From: Pseudomonadota bacterium
GTDB taxonomy: Bacteria; Pseudomonadota; Gammaproteobacteria; Steroidobacterales; Steroidobacteraceae
Assembly (NCBI GenBank): GCA_021816775.1
Contig: JAKAXA010000024.1
Coordinates: forward strand, 1 to 47,639
Direction of reading: 5' to 3'
Length of the DNA stretch: 47,639 nt
The translations under genes and the position numbers were made by a program. Shown in pieces: positions 28,147-36,507 of this stretch (position 1 is the first letter of the stretch; each line of letters starts with the position of its first letter). Under the pieces are notes generated by a model, which was not told the origin of the DNA, searched no databases, and saw only the letters and a list, made by a program, of their open reading frames with translations.

Positions 28147-29163
28147 ATGAAGACCAGGCGCGGTCGAGTGGGACCGGTGGACAAGCCCGCGGAGCTTTTT
28201 CACGTGATGCTGCGCGGCTGTCGAGCGGAGTCGCTCGTTCAGGACGAGGAGGAGCGGCGCAAGATGATCGGGAGCATCGAGTCGATGCTCTTCTGGTGCG
28301 GCGGGCGAGTGTATGGCTGTCGTTGCGAGGCGGATCGTCTGGATCTGCTGCTCGAGCCGGTGCACGTGCCGCCCGGCGGCATGATGCGCTATGTGACGGT
28401 GTCGTACGCTCTCTATCTCAATCGAGCGCGCGGCCGCCGGGGACAAGTATTCCGGCCGCTTCAGGTCTTTCTGCTGCAGCGCGCGTTTCGCACTGAATTC
28501 GTGCTGTGGCTGCATCGGCCGCTCGCGGGTGCCGGCTGGAGCGCGGATGCGGCGTATCTGGAGCCGCAGCGCATGCTCTGGGTGGATAGCGAATCGGTGC
28601 TCGAGGAGTTGGGCCGGGGACCCGGTGCTCGGCGCCAGTATCGGGCGCTGCGTGCGCGCGGCATCGAGGAGGAGCTGGCCGCGGCGTTCGAATCAGCGCG
28701 CGATACTCTGTCGCACGTTCACACTGCGGTGCGGCCGGCGCGGACGATGCGCAAGCGGCGGCAGCACGCGCTGCTGCGCTCGGTGATTCGACATGTCGCG
28801 CAGCACGAGTCCGTTGCGCTGGAGGAGCTGGCGAGCCGCTCGCGTGCGCGTCGGCTCTGCCGGGCGCGGTGTCTGGTGGCCCTGGCTGCGGTGCGTTGCG
28901 GCGTGGCGTTGACGACCATCGCGGATGTGCTGGGTCGAGACGGCAGCACGTTGGAAGAGGCGGTTCTGCGTCAGCGTGCCCATGACCCAAGCGGGCTGTT
29001 GAGTGCGGTCGAGGCAATCGTGGCGGCCATGGCGGCAGAGGAGGCAGATCTCATCGAGGCGGACGGGCAGGAAGCGGGCGAGGAATCTGGCGCCGAGAGC
29101 GCGAGTGATGAGGTCGATCCGGATACGGCGCCGCAAGGAAAGGACCGCTCGGAGGAAGGGTGA
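28147..29163 (+). CDS. Transposase-derived protein (Y1/REP-associated family) lacking HUH
   Basis: A 338-residue protein with the layout of REP-associated tyrosine transposases. ELFHVMLRGCRAE matches the usual opening and the middle reads MMRYVTVSYALYLNRARGRR, with the likely catalytic Tyr87 kept. The C-terminal part (about residues 205-275) is a DnaA domain IV-like helix-turn-helix (LEELASRSRARRLCRARCLV). Where the family has an HUH metal motif (HxHLL) this protein reads RLDLLLE at 64-70, so both histidines are lost and nicking is unlikely. The frame is intact. Its stop overlaps the ABC transporter start (GTGA). A DNA-binding or regulatory role after domestication is inference. Confidence 0.72.
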   Translation: MKTRRGRVGPVDKPAELFHVMLRGCRAESLVQDEEERRKMIGSIESMLFWCGGRVYGCRCEADRLDLLLEPVHVPPGGMMRYVTVSYALYLNRARGRRGQVFRPLQVFLLQRAFRTEFVLWLHRPLAGAGWSADAAYLEPQRMLWVDSESVLEELGRGPGARRQYRALRARGIEEELAAAFESARDTLSHVHTAVRPARTMRKRRQHALLRSVIRHVAQHESVALEELASRSRARRLCRARCLVALAAVRCGVALTTIADVLGRDGSTLEEAVLRQRAHDPSGLLSAVEAIVAAMAAEEADLIEADGQEAGEESGAESASDEVDPDTAPQGKDRSEEG

Positions 29164-30926
29164 GCCCCGCGTCCCGCGTGCCTCGATGGCGCAGCGTGCT
29201 GCGGCTCCTGCGCGGTGAGATGACGCCGTTTGTGCGGATTCGGCTGGCCGAGGTGCTGTTGCTCGTGATGCTGGGGGCGGTGATGAGCGCGCTCGCGCCG
29301 CTTGCCCTGAAATGGATCGTCGATGGGCTCGTCGGGCAAGGGCGCATCCCGCTGTCGGCCGGGATCCTGATCGGGCTGTACGCGTTCAGCCAATGGCTGG
29401 CCCGCGCGAGCACGGAGATTCGCGCGCTGCGCTTCGCGCGCGCCGAGCGCCGCATCCTGCGCACGATGAGCGAGCGCATGTTTGCCCATGTGCTGCACCT
29501 GCCGCTGCGCTTTCACCTGGGTCGCCAGACCGGCGCGCTCAGCCAGACCATCGATAACGGTCTGGAGGGAGTGCGCATGATCCTGCATCACCTGGTATTC
29601 ACGGTGCTGCCGGTGGGCGCTGAGCTGTCAGTCGCCGCAGTGGTCCTCGCGCGGCTCGATCAGCCGGTGTTCCTCGTGCTCTTCTGCGCGGCGGCGGTCT
29701 GCTATGCAGTGCTCTTCGGTCGCTCGGCGGGCCGCATTTCGGAGTCGGCCCGTGAGGCGGCCGCGGCGCGGGTCTGCGCCGGGGCGGTCATGACCGACGG
29801 GCTGCTCAATTATGAGACCGTGAAGTCCTTCGGAGCCGAGGGTCTCATCGCGGGCAAGGCCTCCCGGGCGCTCGAGCGCAGCGAGCGGGCGTGGCTCGCG
29901 TTTCATCGCCGTTATGCGGGCAACGGACTCGCGGTGGCCGGAGTCTTTGCGCTGTTCCTGACCGCCACGCTGCTGTACGCGTTGCATGACGTGCAGGCCG
30001 GGCGGCTGACGGTCGGCGGCTTCGTGCTCGTGAATACCTACATGCTGCAACTCGTGCGCCCGGCGGAAATGCTGGGTTTCGCGGTGCAGGGTTTCGCGCA
30101 CGGCGCGGCGTTGCTCGAGAAGGCGCTGGGGCTGTTTGCCGAGCCGCCCGAGACGGCTGGCGGTGAGCGGCTGGAGCACGGCGCGCGCGGCGCACTCGAG
30201 TTCGAGCGGGTCACGCTGGCCTACGGGGCCGGTCGCACGGCGCTCGAGGAGGTGAGCTTCACACTGACGGCGGGCTCAACCCTCGGTATCGTCGGGCAGA
30301 GCGGGTCTGGCAAATCCTCGATCGTGCGTTTGGTGCTGCGGCTGCTCGAGCCGGACGCTGGAGTGATCCGCCTCGACGGCACGCCGCTTGCGCAGATCGC
30401 CCCGGCTGCGCTGCGTGCTGCGATCGCGGTGGTGCCGCAGGACACGGTGCTCTTCGACGACACGATCGCCTACAACATTGCGGTCGCCTGGCCGCAGGCC
30501 GGGCGCGAGGATATCGAGCGGGCCGCGCGGCTTGCGCAGCTCGATGAGTTCGTTCGCTCACTTCCGGAGGGCTACGACACCGTGGTCGGCGAGCGGGGCG
30601 TGCGACTCTCGGGCGGGGAGCGCCAGCGCATTGCGATTGCGCGGGCGGCGCTGCGTCGGCCCCTGATCTACGTGTTCGACGAGGCCACTGCCGCGCTCGA
30701 TGGTCGTACGGAGGAGGCGGTGCTCGTGAGCCTCCGCTCGCTCTCGCGATCGGCCACGACGCTGCTCATCGCTCATCGCCTGGCGAGCGTGATGCATGCC
30801 GAGCGAATCGTCGTGCTGCACGGCGGGCGGGTGGTCGAGTCCGGCGGGCACGAGGCGCTGCTGCGCGCCGGGGGGCAGTACGCGGCGCTCTGGCATGCGC
30901 AGCAGCCCGGCGCTGCCGCGGCCTGA
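29160..30926 (+). CDS. ABC exporter, permease-ATPase fusion (lasso D-like)
   Basis: A 588-residue half-transporter. A six-helix membrane domain fills residues 1-330, then an ATPase with Walker A GQSGSGKSS (about 379-387), signature LSGGERQR (about 483) and Walker B LIYVFDEATAALD. It resembles McjD/ATM1-type exporters. It starts with GTG inside the stop of the transposase-derived gene and is followed by remnants of lasso B and C genes, so it is the D gene of the second locus. The intact first locus has no exporter of its own, so this one may serve it. No peptidase domain is present. Confidence 0.88.
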   Translation: MSPASRVPRWRSVLRLLRGEMTPFVRIRLAEVLLLVMLGAVMSALAPLALKWIVDGLVGQGRIPLSAGILIGLYAFSQWLARASTEIRALRFARAERRILRTMSERMFAHVLHLPLRFHLGRQTGALSQTIDNGLEGVRMILHHLVFTVLPVGAELSVAAVVLARLDQPVFLVLFCAAAVCYAVLFGRSAGRISESAREAAAARVCAGAVMTDGLLNYETVKSFGAEGLIAGKASRALERSERAWLAFHRRYAGNGLAVAGVFALFLTATLLYALHDVQAGRLTVGGFVLVNTYMLQLVRPAEMLGFAVQGFAHGAALLEKALGLFAEPPETAGGERLEHGARGALEFERVTLAYGAGRTALEEVSFTLTAGSTLGIVGQSGSGKSSIVRLVLRLLEPDAGVIRLDGTPLAQIAPAALRAAIAVVPQDTVLFDDTIAYNIAVAWPQAGREDIERAARLAQLDEFVRSLPEGYDTVVGERGVRLSGGERQRIAIARAALRRPLIYVFDEATAALDGRTEEAVLVSLRSLSRSATTLLIAHRLASVMHAERIVVLHGGRVVESGGHEALLRAGGQYAALWHAQQPGAAAA

Positions 30927-30938
30927 GGAGTTTCCGCG

Positions 30939-31103
30939 ATGAATCGGGTACGCATTTGTGCACGAACGCGTCACCAATGGCGCTGTCTCCGGCGCACGGA
31001 CCATGCTAAAGCTGCGCACGGTCTACCAAGGGGCACGGGCGGAGCGGGATCGCGCGCCGGGGATGGGGATGGACGGCGGCAGGGAGCCAAGGAGTCCGGC
31101 GCC
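30939..31103 (+). other. Possible lasso precursor remnant before psi-B
   Basis: In an A-B-C operon the precursor should lie here, between exporter and B. ATG 30939 has GAGGAG nine bases upstream. Its frame reads a basic segment, then RGTG and GAGSRAGDG, which would give Thr at -2, Gly1 and Asp8, but it runs on without a stop well past 31103. Another frame gives RTVYQGARAERD. Neither is convincing; the region may be an eroded precursor or simply untranslated. Confidence 0.25.
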
Positions 31104-31785
31104 ATGCTGGCTGGCGCCGCACATGCATTCGGCTCTGTGTGCTCGCCATGGGGTGCTCATGGATGTGCGGGGCAACCGCGATGTGGCCGTCCAGTCGGCC
31201 GGATCGCTCGCGGGTTGGGTGGGTGGCCGGCGCTGGCCGGGGGACATCGGGACTGACCGCCAGGCGTGCTCGCTACGCTGCACGAGCAAGGCCTGCTGGT
31301 CGCCGATCGGCGCGCCGACCACCCGGCCACGCGGCAGCCGAGCGAGGAGCCGCAGCGCACGCTCCTGGAGCGCGATTTCGACGGGCGGCCGGCGCCGCGC
31401 GGGCGCGACCTTGCGCGTCTGGCACGGGCCTGGGCCGCGGCGCGCGGCTCACTCGCGCTGCGTCCCATGCCCGCGGTGCTCGAGCGGGTGCGCTCGCGCC
31501 GTGCGGGCCGCGCGTCCCGATGGGCCGGTCGACCGGGACCGGGCGCGCTGGCTGGTGCGCAACTTCACTCATCTGCGGCCGATCTTCTACGGCGCACGCA
31601 GGGCGTGCCCGCTCGATTCGCTGACGCTGCTGCAGGTCCTGGCCGGATTCGGTCTGTATCCGTGGTGGGCGTTTGGTGTCAGAACATCGCCGTTCCATGT
31701 GTACTGTTGGCCGCCGCCGGGTCCGGTGCTGTTCAACGACCTGCCGGAGCGCGCGCGCCGGTACTCGCCCATTGTGCGGATCTAA
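31104..31785 (+). pseudogene. Broken lasso B gene (second locus)
   Basis: Three pieces of a B protein lie in two frames. ATG 31104 has AAGGAG upstream but is followed by one extra base before WLAPHMHSALCARHGVLMDV, the RRE start. The RRE end (LATLHEQGLLVADRR) is in another frame after about 31225-31266. The protease half (FTHLRPIFYGARRACPLDSL, WAFGVRTSPFHVYCW) returns to the first frame after about 31500 and runs to the stop. It aligns along its length with the intact B at 26.55-27.26 kb. The catalytic Cys remains but the His position is Tyr (HVYCW against AAHCW). Several independent lesions argue against sequencing error. Confidence 0.82.
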
Positions 31786-31787
31786 GC

Positions 31788-32583
31788 GTGTTCAGCGATC
31801 TCGTGTTCGTCTGGAATCACGCCTCGCCCGGGGCCTGCGCCGCAGCGCGGGTGTTGCTGGGGCCGACGCTGCGGCCGGGCGGGCCGTGGCGCACGGTGCT
31901 TTGGGGCGAGTGACTCGAGGTGCGCTGCACGGGCAGTGAGTCGCGCCATGGCGCCCCGCCGCAGGCTCGCCGGCGAGCGGGGTGTGGTGCTCGGTGATTC
32001 ATCTACGCGCGGCGCGGACGGACGTTCCTATGCCGCACCGCAGGCGCTCGCCGAGCCGCAGAGCCGGCCATCGCCGCGCTTCGGGCGGGCGCCGCCCGAT
32101 CGAACGCTACTGGGGCCGCTGCGTGGCCATTCTGCGCGATGCGATCTCAGGCGAGGTCTGCGTGGTGCGCGAACCGCCCGCGGGGGGCGCCGCTCCTCTC
32201 GCAGCCGCTGATGGAATTGTATCTGCGCATTCCGCTCGACGGGCTCACCGCGGGCGGCGGGGACGGGGCGCGCGCGCGGCGCATTCCACGATGCGCTGGC
32301 GTCGCCGATCCGCGACCGGCGCGACAAGGGCGGCATCGAGGCACACATGCGCCTCGCCCTCGAGCGCAACCGGCCGCTGCTGCGCGAGCGGCTGCTCGAG
32401 GGAGAGCGGGTGCGCGCCGGCATGCTCGTGTGCCCCGCGCTCGAGCGGGCGCTCGCGGGCGGACCGGACCTCAAGACTCAGTCCGGAGAGTCGCTCGAAT
32501 ACGGCTGTCTCGAGGCATGGTTGGCGTGTTGGCCGCGGCAGGACTCGTCAGGGCCGCGCAACATGTGGCAGACTGTCGCCTGA
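31788..32583 (+). pseudogene. Broken lasso C gene with large internal deletion
   Basis: GTG 31788 begins FSDLVFVWNHASPGACAAAR, matching the start of the intact C (FPYLAVLWNQRDPEQAQAAV), then hits a stop at 31911. In another frame RYWGRCVAILRDAISGEVCV matches NYWGTYVALISNPHSGEWWV. Directly after it LLSQPLMELYLRIP matches residues from about 494 of the intact protein. So about 360 residues, including the whole PP-loop, are missing. A further frame change precedes the last part (AFHDALASPIRDRRDKGG onward), which ends in TGA 13 bases before the receptor gene. No activity is possible. Confidence 0.85.
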
Positions 32584-32595
32584 GCGGCAGGGATC

Positions 32596-35586
32596 ATGGA
32601 TCAAAACAACCAAGCGACCAGGCATGGGACTCTGGAGCGTCGCAATGCCCGTCGGGCGGCCTGGATAGCGCTGGCATCACTGTGCGTCACGCGATCGGCA
32701 TGGGCCGAAGGTCCGGTGACGCAGTTCAATCTGCCGTCCGAGCCGCTGCCGCAGGCCATACTCGATTTCTACCGGCAGTCCGGAGTGCAGGCCATTTACG
32801 CCGCCACCCCGCAGGTGCTCAAACTGAGGACCCACGCGGTCTCCGGCCGCCTCGAGAGCTCGGTCGCCCTCGCGCGGATGCTCGAGGGCACGGGGCTCAC
32901 CTTCACGTTCGACTCCCCGCACTCGGTCATCATCCGCCCGGCGCCCGCGCGGCGCGCGCAGGGCCCGCCGCCCCTGCCGGCGGTCCTCGCCGCGCTGCCG
33001 AATCAACATCCGCTAACGGATAAGGCTCCTGTGCGGCTGCACCCGGTCGAAGTCACCGGCAGCCTCATTCGCGGGGTGCGCTCGGCGATCGCGCCGCTCG
33101 TTTACATCCGGCACACGCAGCTCGAGGAGGCGGCCTACCCGAACGTCGAGCAGGCGTTATATGCGCTGCCGCTGGTTTCGCTCAACGGTCCGCGCGAAGA
33201 CCTCGGCATCGACAACAACGATCAGTACGGCGCGGGCATCAACCTGCGCGGGCTCGGCGTCGGCGCCACGCTGGTTCTGGTCAACGGTCGCCGCCAGCCC
33301 TTCGGCGGGTTTACCGGGGACTTCGTGGACGTGTCGACCATTCCCTGGAGCGCGGTGCGGCGTATCGAGGTGCTGCCCGACGGCGCATCGGCGCTCTACG
33401 GCGCCGACGCGGTGGCCGGCGTCGTCAACATCATCATGCGCGATAATTTCACGGGCGCGCAGTCCGAGGTGCGCTACGGCAGCGCGCCCGACGGGCGCGC
33501 CGAGTGGATGTTCGCACAGCTGCTCGGCACTCGCTGGAGCAGCGGTCACGCCATGTTCGATTACCAGTACTCGGATGCGACGCCGCTTGCCGCCGCGGCC
33601 CGTCCGTATGCGGCCAACGCCGACAAGACGCCTTACGGCGGTGGCAATTACGACACCTATTACACCAACCCCGGCAATATCCTCGATCCGTTCACCCTGC
33701 TGCCGACCTACGGCATTCCCGCAACGCACAGCGGCGCGCTCAGCGCGGCGGGGCTCAGCACGAGCATCAACCTGCAGAACCCCTTCACCGGGTTCGACAT
33801 CTTCCCCGACCGCATGGCGCACGAGTTTTACGGCTCGGTGAGCCAGCACATCGGTACGATCATCGATCTGTTCGCCCAGGGCCGCTACGCTGCGCGTAAC
33901 ACCTTGCGCGGCTCCCTGCCGGACAGCCAGGTGCTGCAGGTGCCCCCGAGCAACCCGTTCTACGTCAATCCCTATCCCGACGTGCCCTTCACGCTCGTCG
34001 CCTACAACTTCCGGCCACTGCTCGGGCCGACGCGCTTTGCGAGCAAGTCCGGCGTCTACATGGGCACGGCGGGCGCCACCGTCCGCCTCGGCGCGCACTG
34101 GCAGATGACCGTGAGCGAATCAGGCGGCAAGCAGTCCCTGGTCAACAACGAGTACGGCATCGCCAGTCCCGCAGCGCTCGCGACGGTGCTTGCCGATCCC
34201 AATCCGTCCACGGCGTTTGACCCCTTCGCCGCCAACGCGGCCGTCAACGCCGGGACCGTGCCGGCAATCAGTCACGTGTACGCACTGCATTCGATCTCGG
34301 GCATCGAGTCGACGGACGTCGTGGCAAACGGACCGGTGCTGAAGCTGCCGGCCGGGGAGGCGAAGCTGGCGGTGGGTTTCGAGCGGCGCACCGAGACGCT
34401 CGACATCGAGGTGCCGGACATCACCGGCCCGCTGACCGGTGCCCACACGCAGCACGACAGCCGTCAGGTCGTCTCGGCGTTCTCCGAGCTGCACGTGCCG
34501 CTGGTCGGCGGCGCGCGCAACCGGCGCGCGACCCCGCGCCTGACGCTCGATGTCGCGGCGCGGTACGATCATTACAGCGATTTCGGCGGGACCTTCAACC
34601 CGACCGGCCGGCTGCAGTGGACCGCGACCCAGTGGCTGAAGCTGCGCGCGAGCTGGGGACGCTCCTATCGCGCGCCCAAGCTCGATGACCTGTATGACAC
34701 GGCGCAGAACGTCTCGGGCATGGTGGTGCTGCCGGATCCGCAATCCCCGAGCGGTCGCTCACTCGTGCTCGGCGAGCAGGGCTCCAACCCCAGTCTGCAT
34801 CAGGAGACGGCCCGGACCTGGACGGCCGGGTTCGACGTCTCGCCCTGGCGCGGCGCGCAGGTGTCGATGACGTACTACGATATCGGCTACTGGAACCGGA
34901 TCGAGCAGCCGGCTGCCGACGACCCGTTCGGCATCCTGCAGCATGCGGTGGAGTGGGCGGCGGTGATCAACCGCAATCCGACGACCGCGCAAATCGACGC
35001 GATCTGCAACAGTGCGCAGTTCGTCGGGCCGGTGGCGACCTGTCTGGCGAGCCATCCGGCGGCGATCATCGACCTGCGCCTGGCGAACCTGGCGACGACG
35101 CATACACGCGGGATCGACATCGACGCGCGCGAGCATCTGCTCACCCGCTGGGGGCACGCCGCTTTCGGGCTCAGGGGCACGGACGTGCTGTCCTTCACGC
35201 AGGCGGTGACTCCCACCTCGCCGGCGGTCAACATTCTCGACACCGTGGGTAACCCGCTCTCGCTGCGCCTGCGTGGGACACTCAGCTGGAGCCGCCACGG
35301 CCGCGGCGCGCCGGGCTGGGCCGGAGCGCTCATCGTCAATTACACCGGCGCGTACCGCAATCCCGCCAGCTCGCGCGTGCCGGTGGTGTCGGCCTGGACT
35401 ACGCTCGATGTGTATGTGCGCTACAGGCTCGATCCGGGCCGCTTCGGGCAGACCACCCTGTCGCTGAACGCGGTGAATGCCCTCAATCACGATCCGCCGT
35501 TCGTCGACAACCAGTTCGGCTACGACATCTACAACGTGCAGGCGCTCGGTCGGGTCGTCAGCGTGCAGCTCAAGCAGCGCTGGTGA
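32596..35586 (+). CDS. FecA-type TonB receptor with STN domain (second locus)
   Basis: A 996-residue intact receptor. Signal peptide ends SAWA-EG. The STN domain covers about residues 38-115 (FNLPSEPLPQAILDFYRQSG). The plug starts at LHPVEVTGSLIRGV and includes ATLVLVNGRRQPFGGF and DGASALYGADAVAGVVNIIM. The barrel ends VVSVQLKQRW. The same architecture as the receptor at 19.8 kb suggests a lasso peptide ligand. The maturation genes beside it are dead while this frame is perfect, so uptake and sensing seem to be under selection without self-production. ATG 32596 starts right at the signal peptide. Confidence 0.9.
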   Translation: MDQNNQATRHGTLERRNARRAAWIALASLCVTRSAWAEGPVTQFNLPSEPLPQAILDFYRQSGVQAIYAATPQVLKLRTHAVSGRLESSVALARMLEGTGLTFTFDSPHSVIIRPAPARRAQGPPPLPAVLAALPNQHPLTDKAPVRLHPVEVTGSLIRGVRSAIAPLVYIRHTQLEEAAYPNVEQALYALPLVSLNGPREDLGIDNNDQYGAGINLRGLGVGATLVLVNGRRQPFGGFTGDFVDVSTIPWSAVRRIEVLPDGASALYGADAVAGVVNIIMRDNFTGAQSEVRYGSAPDGRAEWMFAQLLGTRWSSGHAMFDYQYSDATPLAAAARPYAANADKTPYGGGNYDTYYTNPGNILDPFTLLPTYGIPATHSGALSAAGLSTSINLQNPFTGFDIFPDRMAHEFYGSVSQHIGTIIDLFAQGRYAARNTLRGSLPDSQVLQVPPSNPFYVNPYPDVPFTLVAYNFRPLLGPTRFASKSGVYMGTAGATVRLGAHWQMTVSESGGKQSLVNNEYGIASPAALATVLADPNPSTAFDPFAANAAVNAGTVPAISHVYALHSISGIESTDVVANGPVLKLPAGEAKLAVGFERRTETLDIEVPDITGPLTGAHTQHDSRQVVSAFSELHVPLVGGARNRRATPRLTLDVAARYDHYSDFGGTFNPTGRLQWTATQWLKLRASWGRSYRAPKLDDLYDTAQNVSGMVVLPDPQSPSGRSLVLGEQGSNPSLHQETARTWTAGFDVSPWRGAQVSMTYYDIGYWNRIEQPAADDPFGILQHAVEWAAVINRNPTTAQIDAICNSAQFVGPVATCLASHPAAIIDLRLANLATTHTRGIDIDAREHLLTRWGHAAFGLRGTDVLSFTQAVTPTSPAVNILDTVGNPLSLRLRGTLSWSRHGRGAPGWAGALIVNYTGAYRNPASSRVPVVSAWTTLDVYVRYRLDPGRFGQTTLSLNAVNALNHDPPFVDNQFGYDIYNVQALGRVVSVQLKQRW

Positions 35587-35614
35587 GCCGCGCTCGCGCG
35601 CCGGGCTGCGCGGA

Positions 35615-35761
35615 TCAGTAGTATTGCCAGCCGACGGCCGTGGCGCATTGGGCGCCGAGGATGCCGCCTTCGGTGTCCGAGATGCTGCCGGGCTCGCGGA
35701 CCTCGGCCGGCTCCTCGCGCGGGGCGCAATGGCTGGGTTGCTCGTGTGCCAGTGTGCTCAT
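35615..35761 (-). CDS. 48-residue peptide, possible xanthomonin-like lasso precursor with Gln7
   Basis: AAGGAG lies seven bases before ATG 35761, a strong start. The peptide has an acidic, Pro-rich leader-like part (residues 1-31) ending SDTE, then GGILGAQCATAVGWQYY. With Thr at -2 and Gly1, the tail resembles xanthomonin cores (recalled as GGPLAGE...), but position 7 is Gln (codon CAA) instead of Glu; one base change would give GAA. No acid occurs at 7-9, so ring closure is not possible as written. An alternative core from Gly25 would put Glu at position 7. It sits between receptor and sigma genes on the opposite strand. An unrelated RiPP or small protein remains possible. The rest of the 350-base gap shows nothing else. 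Confidence 0.45.
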   Translation of the reverse strand: MSTLAHEQPSHCAPREEPAEVREPGSISDTEGGILGAQCATAVGWQYY

Positions 35762-35937
35762 GCCGTGACTCCTTATTCAGTGAACCGGCGGTCGATCACC
35801 ATCCGCTGCCGTGCCGGGGGTCTCCGGCGGATGATTGTGTTCAATGCCGGCGCGCGCCACGGCGCCGGCCGATTCTTCACGCAGGTGGGGGGGGAAGGGC
35901 CTCCACGGCGCATCTATGCAGGTTAATGGAATAGGGA

Positions 35938-36507
35938 ATGGATAGGCGGTTGGGCGAGATCAGGCATTTCCCCAAATCGGGGGGGGCAGAGGCATTCGTC
36001 GAGCAGCTGTGCCGGGCACACGAGGCGCAGCTGCTGGCGTATCTGACGCAAATGCTGGGCCGGGTGGATCTGGCGCGCGAGGTCGCCCAGGACACGTACG
36101 AGCAGCTGCAGCGGATGTACCGGCCGGAGCAGGTGCTGTTCCCGCGCGCGATGCTCTTCAAGATCGCGACCAACTTCGCCCTGATGCAGCTGCGCCGGCG
36201 CCGCGTGGAAAGCGCGGTGATCAGTGGTCCGGCCGGCATGGAGGAGGTGGCGGATCGTTCGGCGGGGCCCGACCAGCGGGTGCTGGCCGAGCAGATCGCG
36301 CAGCGCCTCGCGGCGGTGATCCAGGGCTTGAGCCCCCCGCTGCGCGCGGTGTTCGTCCTGGCCCACGTGCAGGGCAAGTCGCGCAAGGAAATCGCCGCGC
36401 GGCTCGGGATTTCCGAACGACGGGTCGATAAGCGCATGACGCGGGCATTGAAGCAATGCCGTATGAAATTGTCATCGCAAGGCATTGATCTGGCGGAGGT
36501 CGATTGA
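35938..36507 (+). CDS. ECF sigma factor, FecI-like (second locus)
   Basis: 189 residues: region 2 at about 20-90 (EAQLLAYLTQMLGRVDLARE, TYEQLQRMYRPEQ) and region 4 at about 120-175 (LSPPLRAVFVLAHVQGKSRK, then a helix-turn-helix). It overlaps fecR by 4 bp. It presumably drives the receptor gene just upstream when FecR signals. It is only distantly like the sigma factor at 17.97 kb, so the two circuits are probably separate. Complete, no lesions. Confidence 0.9.
   Translation: MDRRLGEIRHFPKSGGAEAFVEQLCRAHEAQLLAYLTQMLGRVDLAREVAQDTYEQLQRMYRPEQVLFPRAMLFKIATNFALMQLRRRRVESAVISGPAGMEEVADRSAGPDQRVLAEQIAQRLAAVIQGLSPPLRAVFVLAHVQGKSRKEIAARLGISERRVDKRMTRALKQCRMKLSSQGIDLAEVD

Noticed and set aside
30958-31785. 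Reading the second B region as one intact 275-residue protein
   Set aside because: The frame is open, but its middle (about 31230-31500) matches nothing while another frame carries the expected RRE end, so openness is due to GC content.
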